Assembly: GCA_005765155.1 (NCBI GenBank) | Contig: VCCP01000002.1 | Span: forward strand, 310,001-374,000 | DNA from: Zelopaecilomyces penicillatus | Taxonomy: Eukaryota > Ascomycota > Sordariomycetes > Hypocreales > Pseudodiploosporaceae | Direction of reading: 5' to 3' | DNA: 64,000 nt | Shown: piece after piece, positions 1 through 10,189 of the stretch | Position numbering within the stretch: the stretch's first letter is position 1 | How the letters are laid out: each line of letters starts with the position of its first letter | The notes under the pieces: model-generated | The model's database searches: none | What the model was told of the DNA's origin: nothing | Seen by the model: the letters and a program-made list of their open reading frames with translations, nothing else | Position numbers and translations under genes: made by a program

Positions 1-3000
1 TCTTTTCTTGCTGGGGAGAATAATATCGGGCCCCCTTCCACCGTTTTTGTGGCCTGCAACTTCGCACAGACGGCCGGGTAGCAACGTTTGTCGTCGTAAT
101 AGCCCGTCTAGTGTTCTAGAGCAACAGCAAGAGGAATGCAATCTCGCGATCCCAAACAGCCGCAAGGTGGTCGGAGCGCGCCGTGGCAGTCGTTCGTGAT
201 GGATCGATGCTTTGTTGGCTCCTTGTTCGCCGCCCGGGGGAAAAGGACAAAACTTTTGTTTTCACTGCTTGCTCCTTTTGGAGCGGGCTCTCGTAGCCTT
301 TTTGAATGGACGATTTTCTTCCTGTGGAGAAACGTTACGATAGGCTTCCTTCCCTGTTGCTTGATCTATTGCTCATGGCCGCGCGCTGTTTACCCCAGCA
401 TGGAAAGTCAGCTCAACCTAATGGTTGGGGACTATTTCGCCGGCCAACTAATACTAGAGACGGGAGGCCGGTGAGGGCTGCACACGATTGAGAGTCGTTG
501 GCTGGTGACATCCACACTCGACCTCGAAAAGGTAAGTGTAAACGTAGTAGTGGGACGTGGCGTACAAAAGATGGTTTACAGGTACACACAAAGGCACTTT
601 TTGAAAAGGGTCGAGGACGTTCTATAATATATCTTTGCAGTGGCACTCGGCAAGACAAGCGTATCGTGCCAAATGCTTGGGTCGACTGCATGTGCCCTCA
701 CAACCAGTCTTTTCGCAAGTCGTGTGAACCAACAAAAACGCCACCACTGATGGGAAGCGTTCGCCAAGGTTGTGTGGAGCACCCACCAACTGTGCTTGGC
801 CATGGTCAGTTTCTTCGAGAGGAACTTTGGTTGCCTTGGCTGGTTTTTTTTTGGGGATGTGTCTTGATGCATGCAAAGATGCAATGATCATCATCCCTAC
901 GGCTAGATGTGGACTGTCATGACAGAGCATGATTTGAACACATAATGTAGGCCAATGACTCGACGACAACGACGACGACTTGTTCTGCTATTCGCCCAAC
1001 TTCCACCTGGTCCTTTAAGCTGTGAACTGCACTTCATCGCCGTTCTGGGAGATTACATCACGGGGTTCAAAACCCCAATCTGCACGACCAAATGCAGACG
1101 CGTCAGATGGTGGCCCACGCCTCAATTCCCAGGGATGGCGATGCTTGGAATACCTTCCACGACGGGGAAACCGGATGGGATCAACAAGTGAGGAGCTTGC
1201 CAAAACAGTGACCTCGCCTTTCAAAATAAGTACATATCTAGTAGTATCTGGCACTAGAACCACTTGGTGTGACGGTTGAAACAACGCTGTAATTGGGCTC
1301 CTTGTTTGCTAGTAGAGCAAATAGTCCGGAGCTGGTTATCGAGATAGGCAGGCGAACGACCTCGCCGAACTACGAGGCCAACAAAACTCGGCAAACCGTT
1401 ACCTAAGATGCGGTAGATACGAAGATAAGTACCTCACTAAGAAGTATATAGATTTAGTATTCCCGGGGTGCACAAAGTACACGCATGGATACATGCAGAT
1501 CATGCGAATCGAAAACGTTTGACAATCCATTCCTGAAGGCAAAAAATGATGCGGCAGTGCTTTGCGACGGTACCGAGATGTAGCAGTCCCCGCTGGCCTG
1601 AACCCGAGCTGCCTGCGCGCAACAATTCCAAGCTGATCTCTATGCATAAACGCGTCAATCGAACTTTACAGACTCAACTGACACCCACTGTCATTTATGG
1701 TTTCAGCGAATGGTCCTGGGCGATGAAGCACGAATATAAGGCCACAAAGCACGCCAGTAACCTCTAGCCTGTGGCTTATCAATACTTCATTCTCAACGTT
1801 ATCTGCTGGCTTACATGTGGCATGTGGGATTCGCCTCGACCCGCTCCCCACCAGATCTCGAGGGAACAGAGTTATGTGCTTATCTTGACCGCATAATCAT
1901 AGATTGTCACAATTGAATAGATACTGAGCTTGGCTCGATGATTGGATGCAGGTACTGTGCTCAGGACAGGTGAAAAATCGACGTCTCTGGAGGCGTGTTG
2001 AGCTGAGGATCCCCCCCTTCTCTCATAATGTGACCATGCCCGATGACGAGTGTCTTGCGCAAAAGCGTCAAGTTCAAGCCAAACTCGAGCCATGCGGCCC
2101 GTCCGAGGCAGGCTGCATATGCAACCTTTCAAGCCGATTCATCCAAATGCGGTGCTGGTTCTTCGTCACCGGCATTGCGAGAGGTGCTTTGTATTTATTT
2201 TTGACATTTCTTTTGCAGATACGCCGGCATCCGTAACCAAATTGCGACGTCGTTACTCTCCATTTGCATTGCCGAAGCGACGTGGGTTGCCGCAGGACTA
2301 CTCGAACCTTCGTGCGTTGGAAGGTACACACCTACGCCATCTGCACCAGGGGGTTTGGCTGTGATTAGTTGCGTACCATTCGCTTTCTTTGCTATCGGCG
2401 CCTTTGAGCAGGTAGCCTGCAAATGGGCTCAAGAGTGAATCTCCTTCGGAATGTTGGTGAATAACAGACACTGGCAGTGAATCTCATCCAAGCTTTCTAG
2501 CACGTGACTTCAAGCTCGGTGCACGGCCCATGCGGAGCTGGCAGGCACGTGATCACGCTTCCCGCCTCTCAACGCAGTTTGTCATTGCAGAGCCCGCCAT
2601 CCATCGTAGACGGACTTGAATTCCCCTCGATATCGGCCACTATTATTTCGCAAAAAGTATCAGTTGCGCTTATTCAGTGATTATCCCGCCATATTGCGCA
2701 TCACTCGTTACTGTAGGTCCTTGCAAACCCGTTGTAGCCGCTGTTGCTCCCGACGCCCCGCCTCCCTGGCCCGAGTCCGCTTTTGCTTTATGCCCAAGAC
2801 CCTCTTTCGTGTCCTGATCTTGAGAGACAGTTACTCACGTCCTCCCTTGGCAGACAATCCCGACTCGAGCAGGCGCTTACACCTGTCATCTCGCTCTTCC
2901 GATCGATTATCATTTCCCGCTCGCCTGCAAATACCACCTGGGCCCACCAGCGAAGCATCGGGTTCCCTTTTGGTGTATTTCTGTCCTGGCCCGTCACTCT

Positions 3001-3428
3001 GCTTCGGTTCAAACCCCCCATCCTAGCAATGTGCAATTGAGTTCAGTGCCGATTCCAACGAACGATTCGACCTGCCATCGCTTGCGACCGCTTATGCAGA
3101 GGCATCCAAGCTACAGAGCTCATGCGCAAACGCGAGATCTATTTGGAGTCCCCGCCCCCCTCCCCATATCCGATCATCGCGTTCAGTGCGGAGCGAGCCT
3201 CAGCTAGCCCACCTCAGCTGAACCTTCCGCGATTATTTCCCACCAACGCGTCTTAGGAAACAAATGCACGTCCGCTCCAACTTGCAAGTCACGGCAAATT
3301 ATTCTTTCAACCTCTCAGTTCGAAGCTGTCGGCTTTTATAGTACCCTGCAGAGCCGCCTGTTGGCGCGGTCTCTCAACCCACCATCAGCGAAACCCCACA
3401 CCGGATACCGTGAAGCAAGCTTGCCGGC
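1..3428. other. Intergenic region and CCR4 upstream region, no supported gene
   Basis: I find no convincing gene here. Several open frames of 60-136 codons exist on both strands, but they overlap one another, lack recognisable domains and do not join through plausible introns. The last 900 bases before the CCR4 start are C/T-rich, as is usual for leaders and promoters in filamentous ascomycetes, so they probably hold the CCR4 promoter and 5' UTR. The left edge could contain the end of a gene lying outside the window. Confidence 0.5.
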
Positions 3429-5615
3429 ATGTACTCCCAAAACCATCAGCAGGGACATAATGCCCGGCTGAACGGGGCTGGGCGGGGGATGCCCAACATG
3501 TTGTACAACTACCAGCAACATGCACAACACCAGCACCCCTCCCAAGCCCAACACCATCAAGGTCTCCAGCACGAACACTCCATGCCCAGTAGCAACGGAT
3601 TGGCTCACCACTCGTCTTTTACTTCTGGCGTCCTATCGAATTCAGCATCCTTCAATTCGGGCGCACTGTCAAATGGCCACTCGGCAAACTCGCGAGGTGG
3701 CCAAGTCCCACAAAACGAGATGTGGCAGGAACAGCTACGGTTGCATAAGGAAGCCGAACGAGCGCACTCTGCCATGACCGACCAACAGCAACCGCACTAT
3801 TATGCGCGACTGAAGGCCAATGAAAACAAGGGCATCGCTGGTCCTCCCCCTTCCACTGTTAAGGCCGAGGCAGATAATGAGAACGACCTAGTCGATAGGA
3901 GGAAACCCTGGGTCCCTGAAAAGGCAACTAAGCGTCAGGACTGGCACAACATGGACATGAGCGGTCAAGGTCTCCGAAACCTCGCCCCCGAACTCTTTCG
4001 ATACCAGTTTCTGAATGAACTTTACATTGCGTCCAACAAGCTCACACGCCTTCCCAAAGAAGTTGGAGAACTCCGACAATTACGCCATCTCGACGCCTCA
4101 TTCAACCAGATCACAGAACTCCCCCCAGAATTGGGAATGTGCACATACCTCAAGCAGTTGCTACTCTTCAACAACAATATACAAGAGATTCCGTTTGAAT
4201 TAGGCTCACTGCATCTTTTGGAAACGCTGGGTATTGAAGGCAATCCATTAGAACCAAGCCTGAAACAAGAGATTATGGAAAAGGGCACCAAGAGCCTGAT
4301 TAATGCGTTGATGGAAGGCGCACCTAGTAAGTGTTTGGTCTTGCAATTGAAGACGTAATGGAACCAGGTACTAATGGACGTGTTTCTTCTTCTAGCACCT
4401 GTACCTCCTACTCCTCGGAAAATGATCGCCGTTCAAGAAGATGTCCCACCGAGCCTCGAAAAGATCAAAGTATTTTCTTGGAACATCCTTTGTGACAAAT
4501 ATGCTACTCCTCAGACTTACGGATACACCCCCACAGCTGCTCTGAACTGGGACTATCGTAAGGGCTGTATTTTGGATGAACTTCGGGATCGTGATGCCGA
4601 TTTCTTGGCGCTTCAAGAAGTCTCGACTGATGCGTTCAAGGAAGACCTAAGTCCTGAACTAGCGCAAATGGATTACAAGGGTGTACACTGGCCCAAGTCA
4701 CGAGCCAAGACAATGTCAGAAAAGGATGCTCTGACGGTCGACGGATGCGCAGTGTTCTACAAACAAAGCAAGTTCATTCTGCTGGACAAGCAGTTGATTG
4801 AGTTTGCTACCATTGCCATTAATCGGCCAGACATGAAGAACCAGCACGACGTGTTCAACCGTGTGATGCCCAAGGACAATATCGCCGTCATCTGCTTTTT
4901 TGAGTCTCGGCTGACGGGAGCCCGCATCATTTTGGTCAACGTTCACCTTACTTGGGATCTGGCGTTGGCCGACGTGAAGGTCATCCAAACCGGTATCCTG
5001 ATGGAACATGTCACAAAACTCGCAGAGAAGTACGCTAGGCTACCTGCTCTCAAGGAGAAGAAGATGATTACAATACCAAGGGCCGATGATGCCGAGGCGC
5101 CGCCACCTCAGGCCGACCCAGGCCCAAGCCAGGAGTATCGATCTAACACAGACATACCCCTACTGGTATGCGGTGACTTCAACTCAACAGAGGACTCATC
5201 TGTATGGGAGCTCATGTCAATGGGCCGCGTACCCCCCGACCACCTGGAGTTGGGCAATTACCAATACGGAAGCTTCACCCGTGACGGTATTGAACATCCC
5301 TTCAGCCTGCGCGATGCTTATGCGCACTTTAAAAACACGCCTGACGAGCTGCCATTTACCAATTATACGCCAGGATTCTCAGGCACAATTGATTACATCT
5401 GGTACTCAGCCAACACCCTGGAGGTGGTTGATCTGCTGGGCCCTCCCGATGCAAACTATCTCAAGCGAATTCCAGCTTTCCCCAACTGGCACTACCCTGC
5501 CGACCATATCCAAATCATGTCTGAATTTGTCATCAAGAGCAGAAAAGATAAGAAACAAGTGTCAGAACGTGACCAGTCGGACTCTGGTGGTGGTTCCTCG
5601 GCATCTCGTGGATAA
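3429..5615 (+). CDS. ccr4: CCR4 mRNA deadenylase catalytic subunit (CCR4-NOT complex)
   Basis: Two exons, 3429-4326 and 4396-5615, are joined across a 69-nt GTAAGT...CTAG intron and give about 705 residues. Residues 1-120 are rich in His, Gln and Asn. Residues about 174-275 are leucine-rich repeats (LYIASNKLTRLP, LDASFNQITELP), which in yeast Ccr4 bind the NOT complex. From about residue 320 there is an endonuclease/exonuclease/phosphatase domain with the expected catalytic blocks: FSWNILCDKYA, LALQEVS, VNVHLTWD, VCGDFNSTEDS, IDYIWYS and PADHIQI. The family removes mRNA poly(A) tails in the cytoplasm as part of CCR4-NOT. The order LRR then nuclease is that of true Ccr4 and excludes angel or nocturnin homologues. 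The ATG at 3429 is the first in frame and is followed by the usual disordered N-terminus. Identification is secure; only the exact start is inferred. Confidence 0.97.
4327..4395 (+). other. CCR4 intron
   Basis: Donor GTAAGT at 4327, branch-like TACTAAT near 4370 and acceptor TTCTAG ending at 4395. Removing these 69 nt joins the LRR exon to the nuclease exon in frame (phase 1). Confidence 0.93.
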
Positions 5616-6669
5616 AATAACACTGTGATGGGACGGAAACCGTTAAACTAAAAAATTAAAAGAAATTTTTTCAACTAAATTCGAAGTTCGACGACGACTC
5701 CGATCGATGCTCCCTCAAATCTGGATGTAGTTTTGGGTCTTTGCAAATGGAGTTTTACGGATCTTTGCACGGATTGGAAGGAATGGGAGGGAAGTGGTGA
5801 AGGGAAGGGGGTTGGTTGGTTGGTTGGACTCTTGGTATTTCTGTACCCTGCAGCATGTTAAAGCAGCCAGGTGAGGGTGCGATGGAGAAAGCGCGTTTTT
5901 TTCTTGTAGGACATGGAGGAGTTGACGATGCTTAGAGAAGGCATTTGTTTATTTCACAATCCGCACCCTTTCCAGCGACTAAAGCCATGCGAGTCTTGCC
6001 AGTGTGTCCGAGTGTGCCTGTCTGTATTGTGTATGCGTGTGTGTGTGTGAGAGGGTACGTGCATTATGTATATTATAGTTAGCTCGTTGTCATATTTAAG
6101 TTGTCTTCGGAATCATTACTGTTATTTGAGTATTGCTATTCGCCAGGGGGCATTTGACTATTCGCACATTATTCTTCGTACTACCGCATGCTTACATATA
6201 AACCTAGGGCACTACAACTTGATCTAATGTTTAATGATAGAGACGGCAATAATACAGGTATTTGCTAGTGATCAAAGTTGGCAATAATACGTACAGTACA
6301 GTTTAGTACAGTAAATAGCTACAACGGGTATCTACTATATTCATCCCCTCCTCCTTTTAAAACCCGCTTTTCGGTTCTGTGTGGTCTCTTCACCATATGT
6401 CTCTAGACAAACCAGCCAATTGTCTTTACTGGCTAACTATATTCTCTTTATCCATCACGTCTGCTCACGGTGTATATAGTATTGAGTTACGAAAGTGTGC
6501 TGGCTGCCAATAGTCGTTTGCGGGAAGAAATCGCATTTTGGCAATGGATAAGGGGAACAACAGATCCTTTCAAATATGATGTGGGCAACGTCTTGAAATG
6601 AGTCTAATAGTCCCCTTTCTTTCCATGGTCTCACCATAATATCCATCTTTAACACATGCCCTACTTATA
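5616..6669. other. Intergenic, 3' flanks of two convergent genes
   Basis: This stretch lies between the stop codons of CCR4 (+) and the DUF218 gene (-) and should hold both 3' UTRs. It includes a short (GT)n tract near 6034-6049 and becomes AT-rich from about 6050. No coding signal or RNA gene was recognised. Confidence 0.6.
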
Positions 6670-7652
6670 TCACGCCCAAGGTCTCGGTGCATCATCTACC
6701 AACGTCTCCTCCCATCCATCCCCCCTCGTCACCAAACCTCCAGTCCCACCAACTCCTCTATCACCAAACACACCCTGATCCACCGCCCATGGATTCCTAA
6801 TCGCCCTCTTCCGCGCCAGCTTCCGGTCTCTGCCATGCGGATCGGCGAGCCAGTCATCCTCCGCCTGAGCAACGCCCCTGATGGCATCCTTTTTCTCTCC
6901 GTCACCTGCACCGGCATTCGCCATACCAGGAGGATCAATCCCAACAAAGGCCACTCTATTGAGAGGGAACCCAATAGCAGTGCAGTGACCATCCACGAGT
7001 CGCTGTCGTTTGAAGTCGTGGCTCACGAGAGTCAAGCGGGTGGGCCATGTGCCAAACTTGGAGTAAAAGAGCGTCAAGCTGAAGAGCACATTGTGGTACG
7101 AGTCTAGTGCTCGGTCTTCGACGAGGATCTTGAATTCGTTCTCAGATCGTGGATCTGTTGTTGCTGCTGCTGCTGCTGCTGTTGGTGTTGGTGTTGATAT
7201 TATTGTTGGAGGTATGCTGACGGGGAGCAGGTTCCAGTGCTGATTGCAAGCCGCCAGATTTGCATAACTTTGAGCTTCTGAGATCTTCGTCTCCAAGCGA
7301 GTCGGACCTCTAAGAAAGGCGCAAGAAACCCCTTCCAGGGCGGCCAAAAGTTGAGCAAAGAGAAAACACAAGAAACGACACAACAAATAAGTCCACACTG
7401 ACATATTCCTTCTTTCCTTCCATTCTTTTCTCTTTCATAGGTACATGTGATAAGAACTTACCCAGAAAATATCAAAACAGCATTCTGCCAGTCCTCTGCA
7501 AGACACTGGACACCTGCTTCGGCATGTTTTGCAAACGTGGCCGTCTCGCCGCGCTGAAAGTCGGCAATCAGCCACTCGGCTTCGTCGGTGCCGTTGGAGG
7601 GGCCGCCGGTCCAGATTCCGTGGCAGCAGACGATGATGGCATGATCTGGCAT
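6670..7652 (-). CDS. DUF218 (YdcF-like) domain protein
   Basis: Two exons on the minus strand, 7652-7462 and 7309-6670, are separated by a 152-nt GTAAGT...TTAG intron and give about 276 residues. The N-terminus MPDHAIIVCCHGIWTGG and the block around the splice, FSGGPTR followed by SEAQSYA, match fungal DUF218 proteins, whose family includes the bacterial YdcF/SanA proteins. Later blocks (SYHNVLFSLTLF, VSHDFKRQRLVDGHCTAIGFP) also fit. The biochemical role of the fungal members is not known to me. The ATG at 7652 precedes the first conserved residues directly and there is no signal peptide. One oddity is a Thr/Pro/Ala-rich insert (about codons 7150-7200) encoded by an imperfect GCT/GTT repeat. 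A cupin gene lies 266 bp upstream in the same orientation. Confidence 0.88.
7310..7461 (-). other. Intron of the DUF218 gene
   Basis: On the minus strand the donor GTAAGT begins at 7461 and the acceptor TTAG ends at 7310. Removal restores the conserved F-S-G-G-P-T-R block across the junction, which strongly supports it. Confidence 0.9.
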
Positions 7653-7865
7653 ATTGGATGACGGAGGGGTGAAGATGGATGCAAAGAATGGTTCGTTTGG
7701 TGGTGGGATTCAAGACTTTGTGATGTAAGTTGAGGTAGTGGTGGTGGGGAGTTACTGTAGTAAGTCGAGAGGTTTAGTTGTTGATCCACCAAACATGCAA
7801 TGAACTGGGGGAGTCTTTAAACACCATCACTGATGACCATGAACCTCATTTGAATCTTCATATCC

Positions 7866-7903
7866 TACATCCAACATCCAATATCCAACATCCAGCACAT
7901 CAT
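7866..7903. repeat. Short degenerate ATCCAACATCCA tandem tract
   Basis: About three imperfect copies of CATCCAACATCCAATATC lie just beyond the cupin stop codon, between it and the DUF218 start. It is a simple low-complexity tract. Confidence 0.6.
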
Positions 7904-7918
7904 TACAAACACGATATT

Positions 7919-8638
7919 CTACTCCTTTTTGCCCCTCTCCTCATAATACTCCGGATACGACACCCGATACCCCATCAAAAACTCCCCCACCACCCCCACC
8001 ACAAACATAAACACCGTATTCAACACCAAATTCAACATCTCCATCCCCTTCACCTTCCCTTTACCCCCCGACACCCACACTATCCCCGGCGGCATCAAAT
8101 TATGCATAAAAAACACCATCAGCTGAAACACACTCGGCCCTACCCCAGCCTTATGACAATCTGCCATATAACCCAGCGTATTCCTAAAAAACCGCTCCTC
8201 CATAGCCGCATAGCCCGCCTCGTACCGCACCTCAATCGTCAGCGGATCATCAGCACTAGCATCCCCCTCGAAGCAATGCCATGAACGTCGGGGCACCATG
8301 ATCTGCTCGCCTTTCTTGACGTGTACTTTTTGACCGCCCCAGAGATGCCATGTGCCCGAGCCGGCGGTGATGTAAAAGTACTCGTCTGAGAGGAGGTGGA
8401 AGTGTCCTGGGGGGTGGAAGATTGTCGTTGTCTTGCCATGGTGCTGCTCGTCGTGGGCTGGGAAGGACTGGCGGTTGAAGAAGGAGGAGTCTTCTTTGCT
8501 GTCTGGAGGTGAGTCATGGTAGAATTCAAGCTTGAATGTCCGGCCAAGTGAGTCCTCAAGATTACATTTTGGCTCTCGTTTGATCACTGTTCGCGGCGGA
8601 TGCGCGCCACGGAGAAAGGCCAAGGGAGCAAAGGGCAT
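7919..8638 (-). CDS. Cupin-fold protein with C-terminal membrane segment
   Basis: This single exon encodes about 239 residues from the ATG at 8638; the frame is open further upstream but has no other ATG. A cupin motif 1 is visible as PPGHFHLLSDEYFYITAGSG (His-x-His and Glu) and a motif 2 as KGEQIMVPRRSWHCF (Pro and the last His), so a metal-binding beta barrel is likely. The C-terminal 60 residues are hydrophobic (LNLVLNTVFMFVVGVVGEFL) and suggest a membrane anchor. Similar cupin proteins occur in many filamentous fungi without assigned function, some next to secondary-metabolite genes, but nothing here links it to a pathway. It is transcribed in the same direction as the DUF218 gene downstream. 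Confidence 0.8.
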   Translation of the reverse strand: MPFAPLAFLRGAHPPRTVIKREPKCNLEDSLGRTFKLEFYHDSPPDSKEDSSFFNRQSFPAHDEQHHGKTTTIFHPPGHFHLLSDEYFYITAGSGTWHLWGGQKVHVKKGEQIMVPRRSWHCFEGDASADDPLTIEVRYEAGYAAMEERFFRNTLGYMADCHKAGVGPSVFQLMVFFMHNLMPPGIVWVSGGKGKVKGMEMLNLVLNTVFMFVVGVVGEFLMGYRVSYPEYYEERGKKE

Positions 8639-9130
8639 GACGAGTACTGATTTGATATGGGTGTGTATATGACGAAATGACACTAAATTCACATAGAGAT
8701 AAATGTTCTCAGCATTCAAACGGCAAGAGGAGATGATATATATCTACTCTTTTCCTCTCTACACGACCATGACCATGATCATGACATACGCTTACAATTG
8801 CTGCAACCTCAAGTGTACCAACCAAAGTCTAGCAACCCAGGTAAGCCGGGCCCGCCAAGACACAAGCTTCGGCCTCGCGTCTCGGCTCGCGGCAACATGT
8901 CGAGTTGTATCTCAGTGGGAATCTGCCGCATCTCCGAGATACACAGACTAAAAGGTGACCTGTTCGTTTGTCGTTCGTTTCGCACCGGGTTTGTAAGAGC
9001 GTACCTGCCTGTCATAAAAAGAGTCCTAAATGGTATAGTTTTGTTAAATTTTTTTCTGGCAGTGTATTTTTTTTCTACAGGGCTGTGAGGGCAGCCAAAA
9101 AGAATAGCTCAGATGTGAACGGGGCAAAAA
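8639..9130. other. Intergenic between cupin gene and tRNA-Ser
   Basis: No gene is recognised. It includes the cupin promoter on the minus strand and, at 9126-9130, five A residues that read as TTTTT on the minus strand, a pol III terminator placed directly after the tRNA. Confidence 0.6.
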
Positions 9131-9235
9131 CGACACCTGCAGGATTCGAACCTGCGCGTGCGAACACAATGCCTAGAACCGCTATACTTTTTACAGACTA
9201 GCAGGGCATCGCCTTAACCACTCGGCCAAAGTGTC
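9131..9235 (-). tRNA. tRNA-Ser(GCU) with canonical 24-nt intron
   Basis: This is a class II tRNA of 105 nt. The acceptor stem GACACTT pairs with AGGTGTC, followed by discriminator G73. The D-arm is GGCCGAGTGGTTAAGGC, the variable arm has a GTG-TTCG-CAC stem loop, and the T-arm is GCAGG-TTCGAAT-CCTGC. The anticodon stem is ATGCC/GGCAT and the loop CTGCTA plus A reads anticodon GCT (serine AGC/AGU codons) once the 24-nt intron at 9198-9175 is removed at the usual 37/38 position. The mature length is 81 nt. The same body recurs three times at 16117-16763 with a different, larger insertion. Confidence 0.95.
9175..9198 (-). other. Canonical tRNA intron (24 nt)
   Basis: It lies between positions 37 and 38 of the tRNA, one base 3' of the GCT anticodon. 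This is the standard site for the tRNA splicing endonuclease. Confidence 0.85.
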
Positions 9236-10189
9236 TTATCTTGTTCGATGATATACACAGAACTTAACAAAATTATATATGCAAAACCAAATCAGGTACA
9301 GAACCCATCAATATCTGTCCCTCACACTGTCGCCATCGGCTTATGGACGACTCTCAATCCAGCAACTACTAGACTTTGGCAATGGTTCAAACAGTGTAAG
9401 CCGCTTATCAGCATCTTATGAGTTTGCTGAAAGCTTACAATATCCAGCATCGGCTTTACGGTAAGTCTGGGCAAACTATTGCTCCCTTGCGAGCTTCATC
9501 GTGGTTAATATGCAGTGTAACTGCAGTGTAACTAGAATTTCTTCGAGAGAGCTTCTCAATGAGCTTGGGCTATATAAGGTGAATTTTACCTATCCAAAAA
9601 GTTGAACCACACAGTCCAATAAAATTTATCCTGCGATAAATATTTCTGGCATATTGTTATCATACTCAAACTCCTCCACATAGCTGTTAAGTGATTACAA
9701 ACGTCCAGAAATTGTTAAAAAATCGATGCATTCCTGATATATATATCTTTGTGTATAAATTGTCTATATGTACAACACTGTAAATAGAACAAAAAAAGCC
9801 ATTCTGTTGATGTAGACCTGCTGAGGCCATCTGTTGCTTTGCAACTCCCAGAAAACCAACAATAAGAAGAATAAAACAACCATCCTATGATACGTCCAAA
9901 AGTCCAACAACAAATAGATGCTTTGCCCACCACCCCTATGAAACTCACAAAAAAAGTATAACAACTTTCATATCATCGTTCAGTTCGTCGTGAGATGATA
10001 CTCGACGACGCTGCCTAAAAAAAATAAGGAAAAAAAGTAAAAACTCAAGCAAGAAGCAGCCATGTACAGCTTATTTTGAAATAAAAAATGCAGCTTCGTC
10101 TTTTTGAGTATGCTGATCAAATCATTTTTTGAACAAAGAAACGTCAACTGGTCAAGTGGTGAAACGGTCCCGTTGAATGGTCTGTTTCC
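9236..10189. other. Intergenic, no gene seen
   Basis: AT-rich sequence between the tRNA and the end of the next gene. An 11-bp direct repeat (TGCAGTGTAAC twice, near 9512-9533) is the only structure I noticed. No coding frame shows a recognisable domain. Confidence 0.55.

Noticed and set aside
1055..1085. T-arm-like hairpin ACGGGGTTCAAAACCCC
   Set aside because: No acceptor stem, D-arm or anticodon arm can be fitted around it, so it is not a tRNA.
1..3300. Several open frames of 60-136 codons on both strands
   Set aside because: They overlap each other, have no domains, no plausible splicing and no conserved-looking blocks.
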